64,000 nt of DNA from Mycolicibacter virginiensis (GTDB lineage Bacteria; Actinomycetota; Actinomycetes; Mycobacteriales; Mycobacteriaceae): the NCBI RefSeq assembly GCF_022374935.2, contig NZ_CP092430.2, positions 1,984,001 to 2,048,000 of the forward strand. The letters run 5' to 3'. This document shows, in pieces, positions 20,317 through 29,201 of the stretch; within the stretch, counting starts at the first letter, position 1, and each line of letters begins with the position of its first letter. The notes below the pieces were generated by a model, which was not told the origin of the DNA, ran no database searches, and was given only the letters and a program-made list of their open reading frames with translations. A program made the translations under genes and the position numbers.

Positions 20317-21081
20317 TTGCTGGCCGTGGCCGCTCGCCGGCCGGCGGCGGTGGCGCTGATCGTGGGCGATGACCGCACCGTCGTTCTGGAGAACCTCGGC
20401 GGGCAGTCCGGCGAAGAATTGCTGTCGAGGGTGGCCGCAAACATCGGCAGTGCCGTCGACGCGGTCGAAGCGTTCTGGGGGACCGACTGGTCGCACCGCA
20501 TCCAAGTGACGGCCACCGGGTCGGATTGGCAGTTCGTCGAGCTGGCCGGCGGCAGCGTTGGTGACAGCACTGATGTTGCGCAGTGGTCGGATGTCGCCGC
20601 CGTCGCGGTCGCCGACCGGGTGGATCCGGAACGTCGGACAGCAGTTGGTCAGCGGATCGTCTTCGCGCCCGGCGCCGACGCGATGAGTACACCGGCACTG
20701 CGAATCGTGTTGACCCATGAGCTGTTCCACTACGCCGCCCGCACCGACACCGCGTTCGATGCGCCGCGCTGGCTCACCGAGGGGGTGGCCGATTTCGTCG
20801 CACGACCCAGCGGGGATCGGGCGATCGGGCCGACCGGACCGGCGCTGGCGTTGCCTTCGGATGCCGACCTGGATGCTCCCGGACCGCGCCGGGCACAGGC
20901 CTACGACCGGGCATGGGAGTTCGCCCGATTCGTGGCCGAGCGCTTCGGAACCGCGAAGTTGCGTGAGCTCTATCTGACCGCCTGCGGCCCTGGACATGTG
21001 CCGCCGGCGGTGGCGGTGTCGTTGGTGCTCGGGGTGGATCTGCCCGAGCTGCTCGCCGGGTGGCAGCAGTGGCGGGGGTGA
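20317..21081 (+). CDS. Putative membrane-anchored zinc metallopeptidase (Rv2189c-like)
   Basis: Function unknown. HELFH at residues 134-138 with a downstream WLTEGVADF (E155) is the gluzincin pattern: two His plus a Glu ligand about 20 residues later. The protein is 254 aa from the first canonical start, a TTG at 20317. The frame is open to 20209 and encodes a basic hydrophobic stretch just upstream (KIRRLLAALLIVELLSGVG, about 20260-20316) that would complete a signal anchor, yet no ATG, GTG or TTG precedes it. The true start may therefore be non-canonical. The stop lies immediately before a repeat array. Confidence 0.7.
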   Translation: MLAVAARRPAAVALIVGDDRTVVLENLGGQSGEELLSRVAANIGSAVDAVEAFWGTDWSHRIQVTATGSDWQFVELAGGSVGDSTDVAQWSDVAAVAVADRVDPERRTAVGQRIVFAPGADAMSTPALRIVLTHELFHYAARTDTAFDAPRWLTEGVADFVARPSGDRAIGPTGPALALPSDADLDAPGPRRAQAYDRAWEFARFVAERFGTAKLRELYLTACGPGHVPPAVAVSLVLGVDLPELLAGWQQWRG

Positions 21082-21083
21082 GG

Positions 21084-21217
21084 GCCCGCATCGTCAGCCC
21101 GCTGCGCCTGATTGCGGGCTTCCTCAGCGGGCCGCGGGCGGCCCGCATCGTCAGCCCGCTGTGCCTGATTGCGGGCTTCCTCAGCGGGCCGCGGGCGGCC
21201 CGCATCGTCAGCCCGCT
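21084..21217. repeat. 57-bp tandem repeat, 2.4 copies, with interleaved inverted repeats
   Basis: Copies begin at 21084, 21141 and 21198 (the last truncated at about 20 bases). In copy 1, GCCCGCA (21084-21090) pairs with TGCGGGC (21113-21119), and GCCCGCTG (21097-21104) pairs with CAGCGGGC (21125-21132). The arms interleave, so the RNA could form either hairpin or a pseudoknot. The array fills the gap between the metallopeptidase stop and the pimB start. Confidence 0.9.
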
Positions 21218-21222
21218 AGCAT
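21217..21222 (+). promoter_or_regulatory. -10 element TAGCAT before pimB, probable leaderless start
   Basis: TAGCAT fits TANNNT and ends 7 bases before the GTG at 21230. No SD is present. It abuts the end of the 57-bp repeat array, so the array would form the upstream promoter region. Confidence 0.4.
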
Positions 21223-21229
21223 CCCTGCA

Positions 21230-22372
21230 GTGAGCCGGGTCCTGCTGGTAACCAACGATTTTCCGCCGCGCCCCGGCGGCATCCAGTCCTACCTGGAGGA
21301 GTTGGTGCGCCGCATCACCGCGAGCGGGCGCCATGACGTGACGGTGTACGCGCCGCAGTGGAAGGGCGCCGAGGCCTTCGACGACGACGCGAGATCCGCC
21401 GGCTATCACGTGGTGCGCCATCCCGGCACGCTGATGTTGCCGGGCCCGGCGGTCGACTCCCGGATGCGTCGGCTCATCGCCGACGTGGGCGCCCAGACCG
21501 TCTGGTTCGGTGCGGCCGCACCGCTGGCGCTGCTGGCCAACCGGGCGCGCTCCGCCGGTGCCACTCGGGTGGTGGCCAGCACGCACGGTCACGAGGTGGG
21601 CTGGTCGATGCTGCCGGGGGCCCGTTCGGTGCTGCGCCGCATCGGCGACTCCTGCGACACCGTCACGTTCGTCAGCCACTACACCCGCGGCCGGTTCGCC
21701 TCGGCGTTCGGCCCAAACGCCGCGTTGGAGCACCTGCCGCCCGGCGTGGACACCGATCGGTTCCGTCCCGATCCCGCGGCCCGCGCCGAATTACGGGACC
21801 GGCACGGGCTGGGGGAGCGTCCCACCGTCGTCTGCGTATCGCGACTGGTGCCCCGCAAGGGCCAGGACATGCTGATCAGGGCGCTGCCGGCGATCCGGAA
21901 ACGCGTGGACGGGGCCGCGCTGGTGATCGTCGGCGGCGGACCCTACGCCGAGACACTGCACAAGCTGGCCGACGACTGCGGCGTCGCCGATGCGGTGACC
22001 TTCACCGGCGGTGTGCCGGCCACCGAACTACCGGCCTACTACTCGCTCGGTGACGTGTTCGCGATGCCGTGCCGCACTCGCGGGGCCGGGCTCGACGTGG
22101 AAGGCCTGGGCATCGTGTTCCTGGAGGCGTCGGCGGCCGGGGTACCGGTGGTCGCCGGTAACTCAGGTGGTGCCCCCGAAACCGTCCTACACAATCGGAC
22201 CGGGCTGGTGGTCGACGGCCGGGCTGTGGAACAGATCGGTGACGCCGTCGCCGGACTGCTCGCCGACCCCAATCGGGCCGCCGCGATGGCTGCCGCCGGA
22301 CGTGAATGGGCGACGGGGAACTGGCGCTGGGACACGCTGGCCGGACGAATGGCCGATCTGCTGCAAGCCTGA
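21230..22372 (+). CDS. pimB: GDP-mannose-dependent phosphatidylinositol monomannoside mannosyltransferase
   Basis: GT4 glycosyltransferase adding the second mannose to phosphatidylinositol monomannoside on the cytosolic membrane face; its product is the anchor for LM/LAM. The protein is 380 aa (M. tuberculosis Rv2188c is about 385). It has the N-terminal GGIQSYLEEL acceptor loop, HGHEVGW, SRLVPRKGQD, and the GT4 nucleotide-sugar motif around EGLGIVFLEASAAG. The frame is open upstream through the repeat array, but GTG 21230 gives the family N-terminus. Other LAM genes (mptC, mptA) lie downstream in the window. Confidence 0.93.
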   Translation: MSRVLLVTNDFPPRPGGIQSYLEELVRRITASGRHDVTVYAPQWKGAEAFDDDARSAGYHVVRHPGTLMLPGPAVDSRMRRLIADVGAQTVWFGAAAPLALLANRARSAGATRVVASTHGHEVGWSMLPGARSVLRRIGDSCDTVTFVSHYTRGRFASAFGPNAALEHLPPGVDTDRFRPDPAARAELRDRHGLGERPTVVCVSRLVPRKGQDMLIRALPAIRKRVDGAALVIVGGGPYAETLHKLADDCGVADAVTFTGGVPATELPAYYSLGDVFAMPCRTRGAGLDVEGLGIVFLEASAAGVPVVAGNSGGAPETVLHNRTGLVVDGRAVEQIGDAVAGLLADPNRAAAMAAAGREWATGNWRWDTLAGRMADLLQA

Positions 22373-22403
22373 GGCGGGTTCAAGCGGCGGACCAGCCCGC
22401 CGG

Positions 22404-24206
22404 TCAGCCCTTGGCGTAGATCGCCTCGATCGCGTCGGCGAATTTCTCGGCGACCACGTTGCGCTTGACCTTCATCGTGGGGGTCAGCTCGCCGGTGGCC
22501 TCAGTGAAGTCGACCGGCAGGATCTGGAACTTGCGGATCGACTCGGCGTGCGAGACAGCCAGATTGGCCTGCTTGACGGCCGCATCCACCTCGGCGATCA
22601 GATCCGGGTCGGTGGCCAGGTCCGCCGGGGTCGCGGCGCTGGCCTTGCCGTTGCGCTGCTTCCAGCCCTCGATGGCCTCGGGGTCGATGGTGATCAGTGC
22701 GCCGATGAACGGCTTGGCGTCGCCGACGACCATCGCCTGGCTGATCAGCGGGTGCGACCGCAGCTGGTCCTCGAGCACCGCGGGGGCCACGTTCTTGCCG
22801 CCGGCGGTGACGATGATCTCTTTCTTGCGGCCGGTGATCTTCAGGTAGCCCTCGTCATCGATGGCGGCCAGGTCACCGGTGCGGAACCAGCCGTCGGTGA
22901 ACGCGTCGGCGGTGGCCTGCTCGTTCTGCCAGTAGCCGCTGAAGACCACGCCGCCGCGCACGAGCAGCTCGCCGTCCTCGGCGATGCGCATGCTGTTGCC
23001 GGGCACCAGTTTTCCGACGGTCCCGACCTTCATGCCGCCGACCGGGTTGACGGTGATGGCGGCGGTGGTCTCGGTCAGCCCGTAGCCCTCGTAGATGGAC
23101 AGCCCGACGCCGCGGTAGAAGTGGCCCAACCGCTCGCCCAGCGGCGCTCCGCCGGAGACCGAGGCACGGCAGTTGCCGCCCAGCGCGGTACGCAGCTTGT
23201 GGTACACCAGCTTGTCGAACACGGCGTGCTTGACGCGCAGCAACAGGCCGGCGCCGCCGCGGTCGGTGGCCTCGCTCCAGTCCACCGCGGTCTGCGCCGC
23301 CATCTCGAAGATGCGGCCCTTGCCGTCGTTGGCGGCGTTTTGGGCCGCGGTGTTGTACACCTTCTCGAACACCCGCGGCACCGACACCACCACAGTCGGC
23401 TTGAACACCGAGAACATCGGCACCAGGTTCTTGATGTCGCTGGTGAATCCGACCGTGACCTTGTTGGCGAAGCCCGCGATGCTCAAGGCGCGAGCCAACA
23501 CGTGGGCCAGCGGCAGGAAGACCAGCAGACGCTGGCCGGACGTCATCAGGGTCGGCAGCGCGGCCTGGGTGCCGCGGACCTCGTGGATGAGGTTGGAGTG
23601 GGTGAGTTCGCAGCCCTTGGGACGTCCGGTGGTGCCCGAGGTATAGATCAGTGTCGCCGGATCAGTGGCCCGCAGCGCGTCGAGCCGCGCGGTGACCTGC
23701 GCCGGGTCCTGGTCGGCGGCGGCCGCGGCGAGCTCATCGAGTGCCGGGGTGTCCGAGCCGTCGATGGTGAACACCCGCCGCAGCGACGGCAGGTCGCCGG
23801 CGAGTTCGTTGACAATCTGGGCGTGGGCATCGGTTTCGGCGAACGCCACCACCGCGCTGGAGTCCTGCATGACCCAGCGGACCTGCTCGGCCGACGACGT
23901 CTCGTAGATCGGAACCGTCACCGCGCCGATGGACAGGATCGCGTAGTCCAGGATGGCCCACTCGTAGCGGGTTGCCGAGAAGATGACCACCCGATCGCCG
24001 GCCGCCACACCCTGGCTGATCAGGCCCAGTGCGGCCGAACGGATCTGCGCGGCGGCTTCTGCACAGGTGACGTCGGTCCAGGCCCCGTCGACCAACCGCT
24101 GGTAGATGACGAAGTCGGGGTTGTTGCGCTCGTGCTCGAAGACGACCGCGGCGACGTTGTCGTGCTCCTCGACGGTGAACGGCGCGGGAACACTGAACTC
24201 ACGCAT
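22404..24206 (-). CDS. fadD15: Long-chain fatty acid--CoA ligase (FadD15 type)
   Basis: Activates long-chain fatty acids to acyl-CoA through an acyl-adenylate. The protein is 600 aa, equal to the length I recall for M. tuberculosis FadD15. The AMP-binding P-loop [11 protein letters not shown] is at 188-198, followed by GYGLTE and FRTGDLA in the usual order, and a C-terminal lid domain with ITGRKKE. The ATG at 24206 is chosen by family N-terminus ([10 protein letters not shown]); the frame is open 122 codons further but covers the palindrome-containing intergenic region. Convergent with pimB. Confidence 0.93.
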   Translation of the reverse strand: MREFSVPAPFTVEEHDNVAAVVFEHERNNPDFVIYQRLVDGAWTDVTCAEAAAQIRSAALGLISQGVAAGDRVVIFSATRYEWAILDYAILSIGAVTVPIYETSSAEQVRWVMQDSSAVVAFAETDAHAQIVNELAGDLPSLRRVFTIDGSDTPALDELAAAAADQDPAQVTARLDALRATDPATLIYTSGTTGRPKGCELTHSNLIHEVRGTQAALPTLMTSGQRLLVFLPLAHVLARALSIAGFANKVTVGFTSDIKNLVPMFSVFKPTVVVSVPRVFEKVYNTAAQNAANDGKGRIFEMAAQTAVDWSEATDRGGAGLLLRVKHAVFDKLVYHKLRTALGGNCRASVSGGAPLGERLGHFYRGVGLSIYEGYGLTETTAAITVNPVGGMKVGTVGKLVPGNSMRIAEDGELLVRGGVVFSGYWQNEQATADAFTDGWFRTGDLAAIDDEGYLKITGRKKEIIVTAGGKNVAPAVLEDQLRSHPLISQAMVVGDAKPFIGALITIDPEAIEGWKQRNGKASAATPADLATDPDLIAEVDAAVKQANLAVSHAESIRKFQILPVDFTEATGELTPTMKVKRNVVAEKFADAIEAIYAKG

Positions 24207-24316
24207 TGCGATGACCTCTCTTGCCAACCGGGGTGTCGATTCGCTCCAGCCTAGTCGGCGCCTGATGACGACCGTGACGGTGTTCACGTTGCGGCACGCC
24301 CACCGGGAAAGATGAT

Positions 24317-24342
24317 CTGCGCCGGGCCGCGGCCCGGCGCAG
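24317..24342. promoter_or_regulatory. 26-bp perfect palindrome between fadD15 and the SRPBCC gene
   Basis: CTGCGCCGGGCCG (24317-24329) is followed directly by its exact reverse complement (24330-24342). It lies 111 bases upstream of fadD15 and 49 bases upstream of the divergent SRPBCC gene, a position suited to a shared operator or a cruciform. No family assignment is possible by eye. Confidence 0.55.
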
Positions 24343-24376
24343 AGATAGCGGGCGAAGGTTGCGCAAGCGTGTTCGA

Positions 24377-24382
24377 TACGCT
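24377..24382 (+). promoter_or_regulatory. -10 element TACGCT before the SRPBCC gene
   Basis: TACGCT (TANNNT) ends 8 bases before the ATG at 24391, implying a leader of 0-2 bases. No SD is seen. Confidence 0.4.
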
Positions 24383-24390
24383 TGCGGGCC

Positions 24391-24786
24391 ATGAACAGTA
24401 TCCAGGTCGCCGACGAGACGTTCGTCGCCGCTTCCGGCGAGCAGGTCGGGGCCGCTGTCGCCGATCGTTCGAGTTGGCAGCGATGGTGGCCGGACCTGCA
24501 GCTGCAGGTGGTCGAGGATCGTGCTGACAAGGGCATGCGATGGACGGTGAGCGGGCCACTGACCGGCACCATGGAGGTCTGGCTGGAGCCGATGCTCGAC
24601 GGTGTGCTGCTGCACTACTTTCTGCACGCCGAACCCGCCGGCGTGTCCGGCCGCCAGCTGGCCCGGCTGAACTTGCCGAAGCTCAACCACCGTCGTCGGG
24701 TCGCCGGCAAGCGGATGGCCTTCGAGATCAAGGACCGCCTTGAGCGTTCCCGGCCGGTAGGGGTCTCTCCGATCGCTGTAAGTTGA
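24391..24786 (+). CDS. SRPBCC/polyketide cyclase-like protein (Rv2186c-like)
   Basis: 131 aa, a START/SRPBCC lipid-binding fold inferred from the [15 protein letters not shown] and [19 protein letters not shown] pattern; ligand unknown. ATG 24391 is preferred to an in-frame TTG 9 bases earlier because a -10 element sits at leaderless spacing. It opens a plus-strand run (two SRPBCC proteins, an ArsA-like ATPase, a small zinc-motif protein, an acyltransferase) that keeps the M. tuberculosis order Rv2186c-Rv2182c, next to lipid activation (fadD15) and PIM synthesis genes. Confidence 0.82.
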   Translation: MNSIQVADETFVAASGEQVGAAVADRSSWQRWWPDLQLQVVEDRADKGMRWTVSGPLTGTMEVWLEPMLDGVLLHYFLHAEPAGVSGRQLARLNLPKLNHRRRVAGKRMAFEIKDRLERSRPVGVSPIAVS

Positions 24787-24867
24787 CCCGGCTTCGCCGA
24801 GGTCGGCGAGGTACCGTCTCTGCCGAGGGCCGTGTGGCGCACGCGAGCGAGTTAGGGAAGTAAGTAC

Positions 24868-25305
24868 GTGGCGGATAAGACAGCTCAGACGATCTACATC
24901 GCGGCGGATCCGGACACGGTGATGAACGTGATCGCCGACATCGGCGCTTATCCCGACTGGGTCTCGGAGTACACCGAGGCCGACGTGCTGGAAACCGATG
25001 CCGACGGCTACCCGAAGGTGGCGCGGATGGTGCTCGACGCGGCCGTGCTCAAGGACACCATGGTGCTGGACTACGACTGGTCGGCAGACCGTCGCTCGGT
25101 GCGCTGGTCGTTGGCATCCAGTTCATTGCTGAAAGCTCTCAACGGCGAATATCGCTTGACGCCCAAGGGATCTGGAACCGAGGTCCGCTATGAGTTGTCG
25201 GTGGATCTGATGATCCCGATGATCGGCCTGCTCAAGCGCAAGGCGGAGCGGCGGCTGACCGACACCGCGCTGAAGGACCTGAAGAAGCGAGCAGAGGCTG
25301 AGTGA
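24868..25305 (+). CDS. SRPBCC lipid-binding-like protein (Rv2185c-like)
   Basis: 145 aa. The N-terminal strand TIYIAADPDTVMNVIADIGAYPDW is the classic opening of the polyketide cyclase/dehydrase SRPBCC family; the C-terminus forms the long amphipathic helix (KRKAERRLTDTALKDLKKRAE). The ligand is unknown. GTG start with AGGGAAG upstream. The stop overlaps the ArsA-like ATPase start by 4 bases (GTGA), indicating coupling. A cytosolic lipid carrier role would fit the neighbours but is inference. Confidence 0.85.
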   Translation: MADKTAQTIYIAADPDTVMNVIADIGAYPDWVSEYTEADVLETDADGYPKVARMVLDAAVLKDTMVLDYDWSADRRSVRWSLASSSLLKALNGEYRLTPKGSGTEVRYELSVDLMIPMIGLLKRKAERRLTDTALKDLKKRAEAE

Positions 25306-26597
25306 GGCCGCCTGAGGCAGGAACGCCGACAGCGCTTCCAGTGCCTGCGATCAGTCTGTTCGTCGGCAAGGGCGGCGTAGGCAAGTCCACGTGTGCGGCG
25401 GCGACCGCGGTCTCGTTGGCATGTGCTGGTGACCGGGTGTTGCTGATCTCCACCGACCAGGCCCATTCGGTCGGGGACGTGCTCGGATTGCCGGTGCCTC
25501 CCAGTGACGGCCGGGACCCCATCGCGGTGGACGTCGACTGCGCCGGAGCGAGCGGCTGCTTGGACGTGCTGGCGTTAGACACGCTGGCCCTGCTTGAGCG
25601 GCACTGGGTGGGCGTGGTCGACGTCCTGGCCGCGCGTTTCCCCGAGTCTGACCTGGGAAGCGTTGCACCCGAAGAACTTTCGGCGCTTCCCGGCGTTCAG
25701 GAGGTGCTGGGTCTGCACGAGGTCGGCGAACTTGCAGACAGTGGGCAATGGGACCGCGTCGTCGTCGACTGTGCATCCACCGCCGATGCGATGCGGATGC
25801 TGACGCTGCCTGCGACAGTGGCGCTCTACGCCGAGCGGTCCTGGCCGCGGCACCGTCGGCTCAGTGGAACCGAGGAGCCCCGATCGACCGCACTGGTCGA
25901 GCTGATCGAGCGGATCAGCGGCGCCGCCGAGCGGCTTGCCGAACGGCTGACCGATGAGACGACGGTCGCCGCGCACCTGGTGCTGACCGCCGAGCGGGTC
26001 GTGGCCGCCGAAGCCGTCCGGACCTTGGGCTCGCTGTCGCTGACCGGCGTCCGGGTGGCGGAGCTGATCGTCAATCAGATTTTGTTGCAGGATGATTCGT
26101 ACGTCTACACCAACCTGCCGGCGCACCCGGCGTTCGACTGGTACGCCGAACGGATCAGGGAACAGAGCGGTGTCCTCGACGAGGTCGACCGCGCCATCGG
26201 TGATGTGGCGATGGTGCTGGTCCCGCACCTGGCGGGGGAGCCGATCGGCCCCAAAGCCCTGGGCGATCTGCTGGCGAACAGCCGCCGCCGCGACGGATCG
26301 GCGCCACCCGGTCCGGTGCGGCCAGTGGTCGACCGGGAGTCCGGTTCCGGTCTGGGGGCGGTGTATCGGCTGCGGTTAGAGTTACCCCAGGTCGACTCCG
26401 GTGCGCTGAGCCTGGGGCGATCCGGAGATGATCTGATCATCGGTGCAGGTGGCACCCGACGCCGGGTTCGGTTGGCGTCGGTACTGCGGCGGTGCACGGT
26501 CGTGGACGCAACGCTGCGTGGCAGCGAACTGACGGTGCGTTTCCGGCCGAATCCGGACGTGTGGCCGGTGACTGGCGATGAGGAGGTGCGACGTTGA
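25302..26597 (+). CDS. ArsA/GET3-like P-loop ATPase (Rv2184c-like)
   Basis: 431 aa. Deviant Walker A GKGGVGKS (residues 22-29) with switch-type LLISTDQAHSVGDVLG, as in ArsA/Get3 ATPases. The later VVVDCASTADAMRML corresponds to the Walker B/A-loop region. The C-terminal ~110 residues are beta-rich. It lacks the tandem second ATPase domain of bacterial ArsA, so it likely works as a homodimer. The substrate is unknown; there are no arsenic genes nearby. GTG start overlapping the upstream stop; the downstream gene starts with a TTGA overlap. Confidence 0.85.
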   Translation: MRPPEAGTPTALPVPAISLFVGKGGVGKSTCAAATAVSLACAGDRVLLISTDQAHSVGDVLGLPVPPSDGRDPIAVDVDCAGASGCLDVLALDTLALLERHWVGVVDVLAARFPESDLGSVAPEELSALPGVQEVLGLHEVGELADSGQWDRVVVDCASTADAMRMLTLPATVALYAERSWPRHRRLSGTEEPRSTALVELIERISGAAERLAERLTDETTVAAHLVLTAERVVAAEAVRTLGSLSLTGVRVAELIVNQILLQDDSYVYTNLPAHPAFDWYAERIREQSGVLDEVDRAIGDVAMVLVPHLAGEPIGPKALGDLLANSRRRDGSAPPGPVRPVVDRESGSGLGAVYRLRLELPQVDSGALSLGRSGDDLIIGAGGTRRRVRLASVLRRCTVVDATLRGSELTVRFRPNPDVWPVTGDEEVRR

Positions 26598-26992
26598 ACG
26601 CTGGCGCGCACCCCGATCTGGGTGAGCTCGGTCCCGAGCTGCGCAAGCTCGCCCAGGCGATCCTGGATCGACTTGACCCGGCGGTGCGCGCCGCGGCCCT
26701 GTTGGCGGCCTCGTCGGGTGATGGCCCGGGTAAATGCCAACAGGTGTGGTGCCCGGTCTGCGCGCTGGCGGCGCTGGTGACCGGGGAAGAACATCCGCTG
26801 CTCACGATCGTCGCCGAGCACAGCGTCGCGCTGTATGAGGTGATCCGCGCGGTGGTCGGAGAGGCCGAGCCGAGCGGTGGAGCGCCGCGTCCGCCTGATC
26901 CCGACTCGCCCGGCGGAGGTGGTGGTGGCGACCAGTCGCCGGCCCGGCCCAGCTATGAGCCGATTCCGGTCACCATTGAAACGGAAACCTGA
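26594..26992 (+). CDS. Small conserved protein with CxxxxCxxC motif (Rv2183c-like)
   Basis: 132 aa, function unknown. A helical N-terminal half contains CQQVWCPVC (about residues 49-57), a possible zinc or redox site, and a disordered Gly/Pro-rich C-terminal third (PSGGAPRPPDPDSPGGGGGG region). The start is a TTG overlapping the stop of the ATPase gene (TTGA), so its synthesis is probably coupled to the ATPase and it may be a partner protein. About 125 bases separate it from the acyltransferase. Confidence 0.8.
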   Translation: MNAGAHPDLGELGPELRKLAQAILDRLDPAVRAAALLAASSGDGPGKCQQVWCPVCALAALVTGEEHPLLTIVAEHSVALYEVIRAVVGEAEPSGGAPRPPDPDSPGGGGGGDQSPARPSYEPIPVTIETET

Positions 26993-27117
26993 AAAGCCGA
27001 AAGCTGAGGAATTGCACGGAATCCGCGATGTGACGAATCACCGTGTGGCCCTAGCCACGCGTGGTCGGTAAAGTTGGCGCGAACACGGCCGCCTAGTCGG
27101 GGCAGGAGGGAGGGGCC

Positions 27118-27852
27118 ATGTGGTACTGGCTGGTCAAGTACGTATTCTTCGGGCCTCTGCTGGCCCTGATCGGGCGGCCGAAAGTCGAGGGGCTGGAGAA
27201 CATCCCTGACGACGGTGCGGCCATCCTGGCCAGCAATCACCTCGCCGTCATGGACAGCTTCTACCTGCCGTTGGTGGTGCGCCGCCGGATCACCTTCCTG
27301 GCCAAGTCGGAGTACTTCACCGGCACCGGTATCAAGGGCTGGCTTACCCGCTCGTTCTATACCGCCGTCGGGCAGGTTCCCATCGACCGCAACGACTCTG
27401 ACGCCGCGCAGGCGGCACTGACCACCGCCCAGCGGATCCTGGGGCAGGGCAAGCTGCTCGGTATCTACCCCGAGGGCACCCGCTCACCCGACGGCCGGTT
27501 GTACAAGGGCAAGACCGGCCTGGCGCGGCTCGCGCTGCACACCGGCGTCCCGGTAATCCCGGTCGTCATGGTCGGCACCAACGTCGTCAACCCGCCCGGC
27601 ACCAAGATGCTGCGCTTCGGCCGGGTCACCGTCCGCTTCGGCGAGCCGATGGATTTCTCCCGCTTCGACGGGATGGCCGACAACCGTTTCATCGAACGCG
27701 CCGTCACCGACGAGGTGATCTACGAGTTGATGCGGCTGTCCGGGCAGGAATACGTCGACATCTACGCGGCCAGCGTCAAAAACGGTGTCCCGCAACAGGA
27801 CGGGGCTACGGGTCAGCCGGTCGCCCGGTTTCCGGAGACTGCGGCGGGCTGA
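27118..27852 (+). CDS. plsC: 1-acyl-sn-glycerol-3-phosphate acyltransferase (PlsC family, Rv2182c-like)
   Basis: Adds the second acyl chain to lysophosphatidate on the inner membrane face. The protein is 244 aa. The catalytic HX4D motif is HLAVMD (H41, D46), the substrate motif EGTRSP starts at E119, and a membrane-facing N-terminal hydrophobic segment ([19 protein letters not shown]) is present. A strong SD (AGGAGGGAGG) precedes the ATG. The 3' end overlaps the end of mptC on the other strand by 40 bases. Acyl specificity cannot be read from sequence. Confidence 0.88.
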   Translation: MWYWLVKYVFFGPLLALIGRPKVEGLENIPDDGAAILASNHLAVMDSFYLPLVVRRRITFLAKSEYFTGTGIKGWLTRSFYTAVGQVPIDRNDSDAAQAALTTAQRILGQGKLLGIYPEGTRSPDGRLYKGKTGLARLALHTGVPVIPVVMVGTNVVNPPGTKMLRFGRVTVRFGEPMDFSRFDGMADNRFIERAVTDEVIYELMRLSGQEYVDIYAASVKNGVPQQDGATGQPVARFPETAAG

Positions 27853-29108
27853 TCCGGACTCGTCCGGGGGCCGGGTCGCAGCGTGGCGCCGGCCGCGATG
27901 ATCACCGCCAGCGCCCACCACACGTAGGACGTACCGGCCAGCTGGCGCCACCAGGCCGCGCCGGCCTCGTGGTGTTCCGGCAGCAACTCGATCGGGCTGC
28001 GCATCATCAGCGCCACCCCGGCCACGCTGAGCACGCCGAGCACGACTGCACGATGCCGGTAGGCCACCACCGCCGTGACCACCACGGCGGGCAGCATCCA
28101 CACCCAGTGGTGTGACCACGACACCGGCGACACCACCAACCCGAACAGTGCCACGCAGACCAACGCCAAGATCGGCTCACCGGCAGCGAGCACCCGGCGG
28201 GCCGCCCACCACATCACCGCGAGCACCAACAGGCACCCCGCCAGCCACAGCACCGAGCGCACCTGGTCGTCCAGCGGCAGCCGGGCCAGGGCGCCGGCCA
28301 GGTTCTGGTTGGTGTTCAGGCTCGCACCGCCGATGCGATCGGTGTCGCTGACGGTGTGTGTCCAGTACTGCCAGGAGTCGCTCCAGGCCGTCACGAAGCC
28401 CACCAGTGTCGCGGCCAGGAACGACACCACGGTGGTGATCGCGGCGCGCCGGTCGCGGCGTAACAGGAAGTAGAGCAAGAAGACCGCCGGGGTCAGCTTG
28501 AGTGCCACCGCGACACCCAGCAGCGCGCCACGCGGCCAGTAGGTGCGCCGCGGCACACAGTCGGCGATCACCAGCGTCATCAGGACCGCATTGACCTGGC
28601 CGAAGTCGAAGTTGGCCCAGATCGGTTCGGCATCCAGCCAAATTGACGCCGCCACGATCGCCACGGCCACCACGCCGCGGTGCCACCAGGCCGGCCCGCA
28701 GTCGGGGCGCCGGTCGAATCGGACCCCCAGACCGCTGAGCACGATGGTGATCGACACCACCAGCAGCAGCGTCGAGAGGACGGTCAGCGCGGCGGTCGCG
28801 GTGCCCAGCGACACCCAAGTGAGGGGAGCGAACATCACCGCGGCGATCGGCGGATAGGTGAACGGCAGAACAGTCCCGTCGATCTGGGTGTGGAACCAGT
28901 CCTCGCCGTAGAGCGGGCGGCCCTCACGCCAGGCCTGGGCCGCCATCCGGTAGACGTCGACGTCGATGTGGTACGGCGTGCTGCCCAGCGCCCGCCATGT
29001 CGTGTAGCCCAGTGCTGCAATCGCCAGCAACGTGAAGATCCACCAAACGGCCCAACCGCTGATGCCCCCGTGCCGACGGCCCGGGTCGGGCGGCCGCGAT
29101 GTAGTCAT
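27813..29108 (-). CDS. mptC: Alpha-(1->2) mannosyltransferase of lipomannan/LAM branching (GT87, Rv2181-like)
   Basis: GT-C polyprenyl-phosphate-mannose-dependent transferase adding single alpha-1,2 mannose branches to the LM/LAM mannan core outside the membrane. The protein is 431 aa with about ten hydrophobic helices. The first periplasmic loop has the acidic [14 protein letters not shown] motif typical of GT87. ATG at 29108 is 3-4 bases after a likely transcript start (TAGGCT). The frame stays open far upstream, but that is an artefact of high GC. Divergent from the Rv2180c-like gene; convergent and overlapping with plsC. Confidence 0.88.
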   Translation of the reverse strand: MTTSRPPDPGRRHGGISGWAVWWIFTLLAIAALGYTTWRALGSTPYHIDVDVYRMAAQAWREGRPLYGEDWFHTQIDGTVLPFTYPPIAAVMFAPLTWVSLGTATAALTVLSTLLLVVSITIVLSGLGVRFDRRPDCGPAWWHRGVVAVAIVAASIWLDAEPIWANFDFGQVNAVLMTLVIADCVPRRTYWPRGALLGVAVALKLTPAVFLLYFLLRRDRRAAITTVVSFLAATLVGFVTAWSDSWQYWTHTVSDTDRIGGASLNTNQNLAGALARLPLDDQVRSVLWLAGCLLVLAVMWWAARRVLAAGEPILALVCVALFGLVVSPVSWSHHWVWMLPAVVVTAVVAYRHRAVVLGVLSVAGVALMMRSPIELLPEHHEAGAAWWRQLAGTSYVWWALAVIIAAGATLRPGPRTSPDQPAAVSGNRATG

Positions 29109-29188
29109 GTCGCAGCACAGCCTATCGGGTAGCGACGTTAAACCGAGCCATACCTGTGGCGATCCCGGCGTGGTGTGCCGCGAGGGCG

Positions 29189-29194
29189 TACGTT
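29189..29194 (+). promoter_or_regulatory. -10 element TACGTT, probable leaderless start
   Basis: TACGTT fits TANNNT and ends 7 bases before the GTG at 29202; no SD. It lies in the 93-base divergent gap with mptC, whose own -10 candidate is TAGGCT on the minus strand. Confidence 0.4.
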
Positions 29195-29201
29195 GCATTA
29201 G

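Noticed and set aside
22373-22403. Terminator between convergent pimB and fadD15
   Set aside because: GGCGGG...CCCGCC can pair, but the stem is only about 6 bp with a long loop and no T-run.
22011-24254. Open frame of about 750 codons on the plus strand covering fadD15
   Set aside because: Antisense shadow; fadD15 has all catalytic motifs, while this frame starts inside pimB and has biased, motif-free sequence.
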